NCBI GenBank assembly: GCA_009377755.1
Contig: WHTM01000009.1
Location: 90,632-154,631, forward strand
Length of the DNA stretch: 64,000 nt
Origin: Hyphomicrobiales bacterium
Lineage (GTDB): Bacteria > Pseudomonadota > Alphaproteobacteria > Rhizobiales > Xanthobacteraceae
Direction: 5' to 3'
Notes under the pieces: model-generated
Databases searched by the model: none
The model's input: only the letters and a program-made list of their open reading frames with translations
Told to the model about the DNA's origin: nothing
Shown here: positions 63,382-64,000 of the stretch, piece after piece
Numbering within the stretch: position 1 is the stretch's first letter
How the letters are laid out: the number at the start of each line of letters is the position of its first letter
Program-made: the position numbers and the translations under genes

Positions 63382-63480
63382 ATACTTAGCCAGGATTGCG
63401 AAGAAAGAAGACAAGCCGTAAAAAACAATCTGGCAACGCATCTGGCAACATCGTGCAAACTTCGCGGGGCTGAAATGAAA

Positions 63481-63503
63481 AGCCCCGGCGACCGGCCGGG
63501 GCT
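63481..63503 (-). terminator. Probable rho-independent terminator on the minus strand
   Basis: AGCCCCGG (63481-63488) pairs with CCGGGGCT (63496-63503) around CGACCGG; on the minus strand it is followed by TTTTCATTTC. It would end transcripts coming from the genes to its right. Confidence 0.75.
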
Positions 63504-63581
63504 CGTGGGCGGGATGTCGAGGGGGCTAGTTCCCCACTAAGAAGTACGAGGCCGTAGAGCGCCAAGAGCAAGACGAACCTT

Positions 63582-63746
63582 TCAAACGATCAAGGCTGAC
63601 AGGTTCGCAATCGCAAGCTTCACATGGCGCGGCGCGAGCGTCTTCGGAGGATTTTGTTCAAGGAACTCTACTATCCGCCTTGCGAGTTCCACCGAGATTG
63701 GGCCGCTTCCAACTCGTGCTGCAAAAAGGTCGTGACGCGCGAACAA
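63582..63746 (-). CDS. Small gene or gene tail (about 54 residues)
   Basis: A frame ending at 63582 translates as LFARHDLFAARVGSGPIS then VELARRIVEFLEQNPP and KTLAPRHVKLAIANLSALIV. The sequence looks like a genuine compact helical protein or the C-terminal end of one. A stop lies immediately upstream of the open frame (a TTG at 63746 is the first usable start), so it may be truncated. Unknown family; phage or island origin is possible from its location after tRNA-Leu. Confidence 0.35.
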   Translation of the reverse strand: MFARHDLFAARVGSGPISVELARRIVEFLEQNPPKTLAPRHVKLAIANLSALIV

Positions 63747-63873
63747 TCCAAAAAGCAGTCATGGGAAAGCGCACTGTGATCGGCAGTTTCAAGTAGGAGT
63801 TTCAAATTGGACACGGGGCGGCTGAGCGACAGCGGCGGTTAGGGGGGGCTCAGTCTGCGAATGAACCATAGTG

Positions 63874-64000
63874 TCACTTGCGAACGTTGCGTCGGGCGCG
63901 ACGGAATTCCTGCGGGCCTTTGATCAGTTGCCGCTTGCGTTTCGCCTGTTCGTCCGCGGCCGCGGATGGGTCCGCCAGCCGGTCAATTTCCAGCCCGGCC
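63874..64000 (-). CDS. Partial gene, C-terminal end of a basic protein
   Basis: The last 42 codons of a minus-strand gene are in the window and read LEIDRLADPSAAADEQAKRK then LIKGPQEFRRARRNVRK. The tail is strongly basic with a heptad-like helix. It could be a DNA-binding or phage-type protein. The rest of the gene lies beyond the window. Confidence 0.5.
   Translation of the reverse strand, partial: AGLEIDRLADPSAAADEQAKRKRQLIKGPQEFRRARRNVRK

Noticed and set aside
63155..63382. Minus-strand frame over tRNA-Leu reading MRFELT then TDFKSVASTSSAT
   Set aside because: This is the antisense translation of the tRNA-Leu gene and its flank, a known spurious-gene pattern.

Overview
The window is GC-rich chromosomal DNA of an alphaproteobacterium, most likely of the order Hyphomicrobiales (Bradyrhizobium/Rhodopseudomonas/Xanthobacteraceae-like). 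The evidence is the gene complement: Usg, DUF2336, BcsS, a NifU-like scaffold with a 'HAST' ending, a groESL operon with a CIRCE-like operator, YidD, tandem-PilZ and several GGDEF/EAL proteins. Short palindromic intergenic repeats of the kind common in that group are also frequent. No rRNA, CRISPR array or intact transposase was seen. The genome reads as a free-living, aerobic, metabolically flexible bacterium.

Layout. 1-1.85 kb: truncated SDR, tRNA-Gly, tRNA-Tyr, RlmB-type rRNA methyltransferase. 1.87-7.4 kb: a minus-strand block of small exported or membrane proteins, an ankyrin-repeat lipoprotein, and a sodium:solute symporter followed closely by a 46-codon single-membrane-span protein. 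7.5-9.4 kb: paired inverted-repeat sites, a serine-recombinase remnant beside tRNA-Thr, a two-repeat basic small protein, a transporter remnant and a GlcG/HbpS-family protein. 9.5-14.1 kb: exported protein, cobalamin riboswitch plus TonB-dependent (BtuB-like) receptor, CutA, NAD kinase. 14.2-18.2 kb: ATP-grasp ligase, flavin monooxygenase-like protein, DUF2336 protein.

18.5-24.6 kb: MaoC hydratase and CoA-ester lyase, HisI, FolE, NifU-like scaffold, periplasmic ClpP-fold protein, YidD, SDR. 24.7-34.9 kb: membrane-anchored patatin protein, frameshifted glutathionyl-hydroquinone reductase, MetE-like protein, aldo/keto reductase, PilZ, PAS, rhomboid, CBS and patatin proteins. 35-42 kb: nitroreductase, exported protein, orphan ABC substrate-binding protein with a nearby partial copy, APC permease, ThrRS. 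42.5-46.2 kb: a TetR/HlyD/ABC efflux operon with a clear palindromic operator and an inserted repeat element that separates the permease from its coupled start.

46.2-64 kb: BcsS, MFS transporter, PagL-like lipid A deacylase, DUF488, Uma2, groESL, Usg, a diguanylate cyclase, a VOC dioxygenase-like protein, a VapBC module with a duplicated operator, SDR, a GGDEF-EAL protein, a CinA-type molybdopterin-binding protein, a Tat-exported intradiol dioxygenase, xanthine phosphoribosyltransferase, a cupin, tRNA-Leu, and what may be the edge of an integrated element.

The genes mostly form short independent units. Likely functional groups are the symporter with its micro-protein, MaoC with the CoA lyase, flavoprotein with the ATP-grasp ligase, the TetR-controlled efflux operon, groESL, and VapBC. 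The main structural surprises are in-frame 3' tail duplication at groL, repeat insertions inside operons, a six-copy GGGTTAT tract, and several gene remnants. All family assignments are from motif reading, without database searches.
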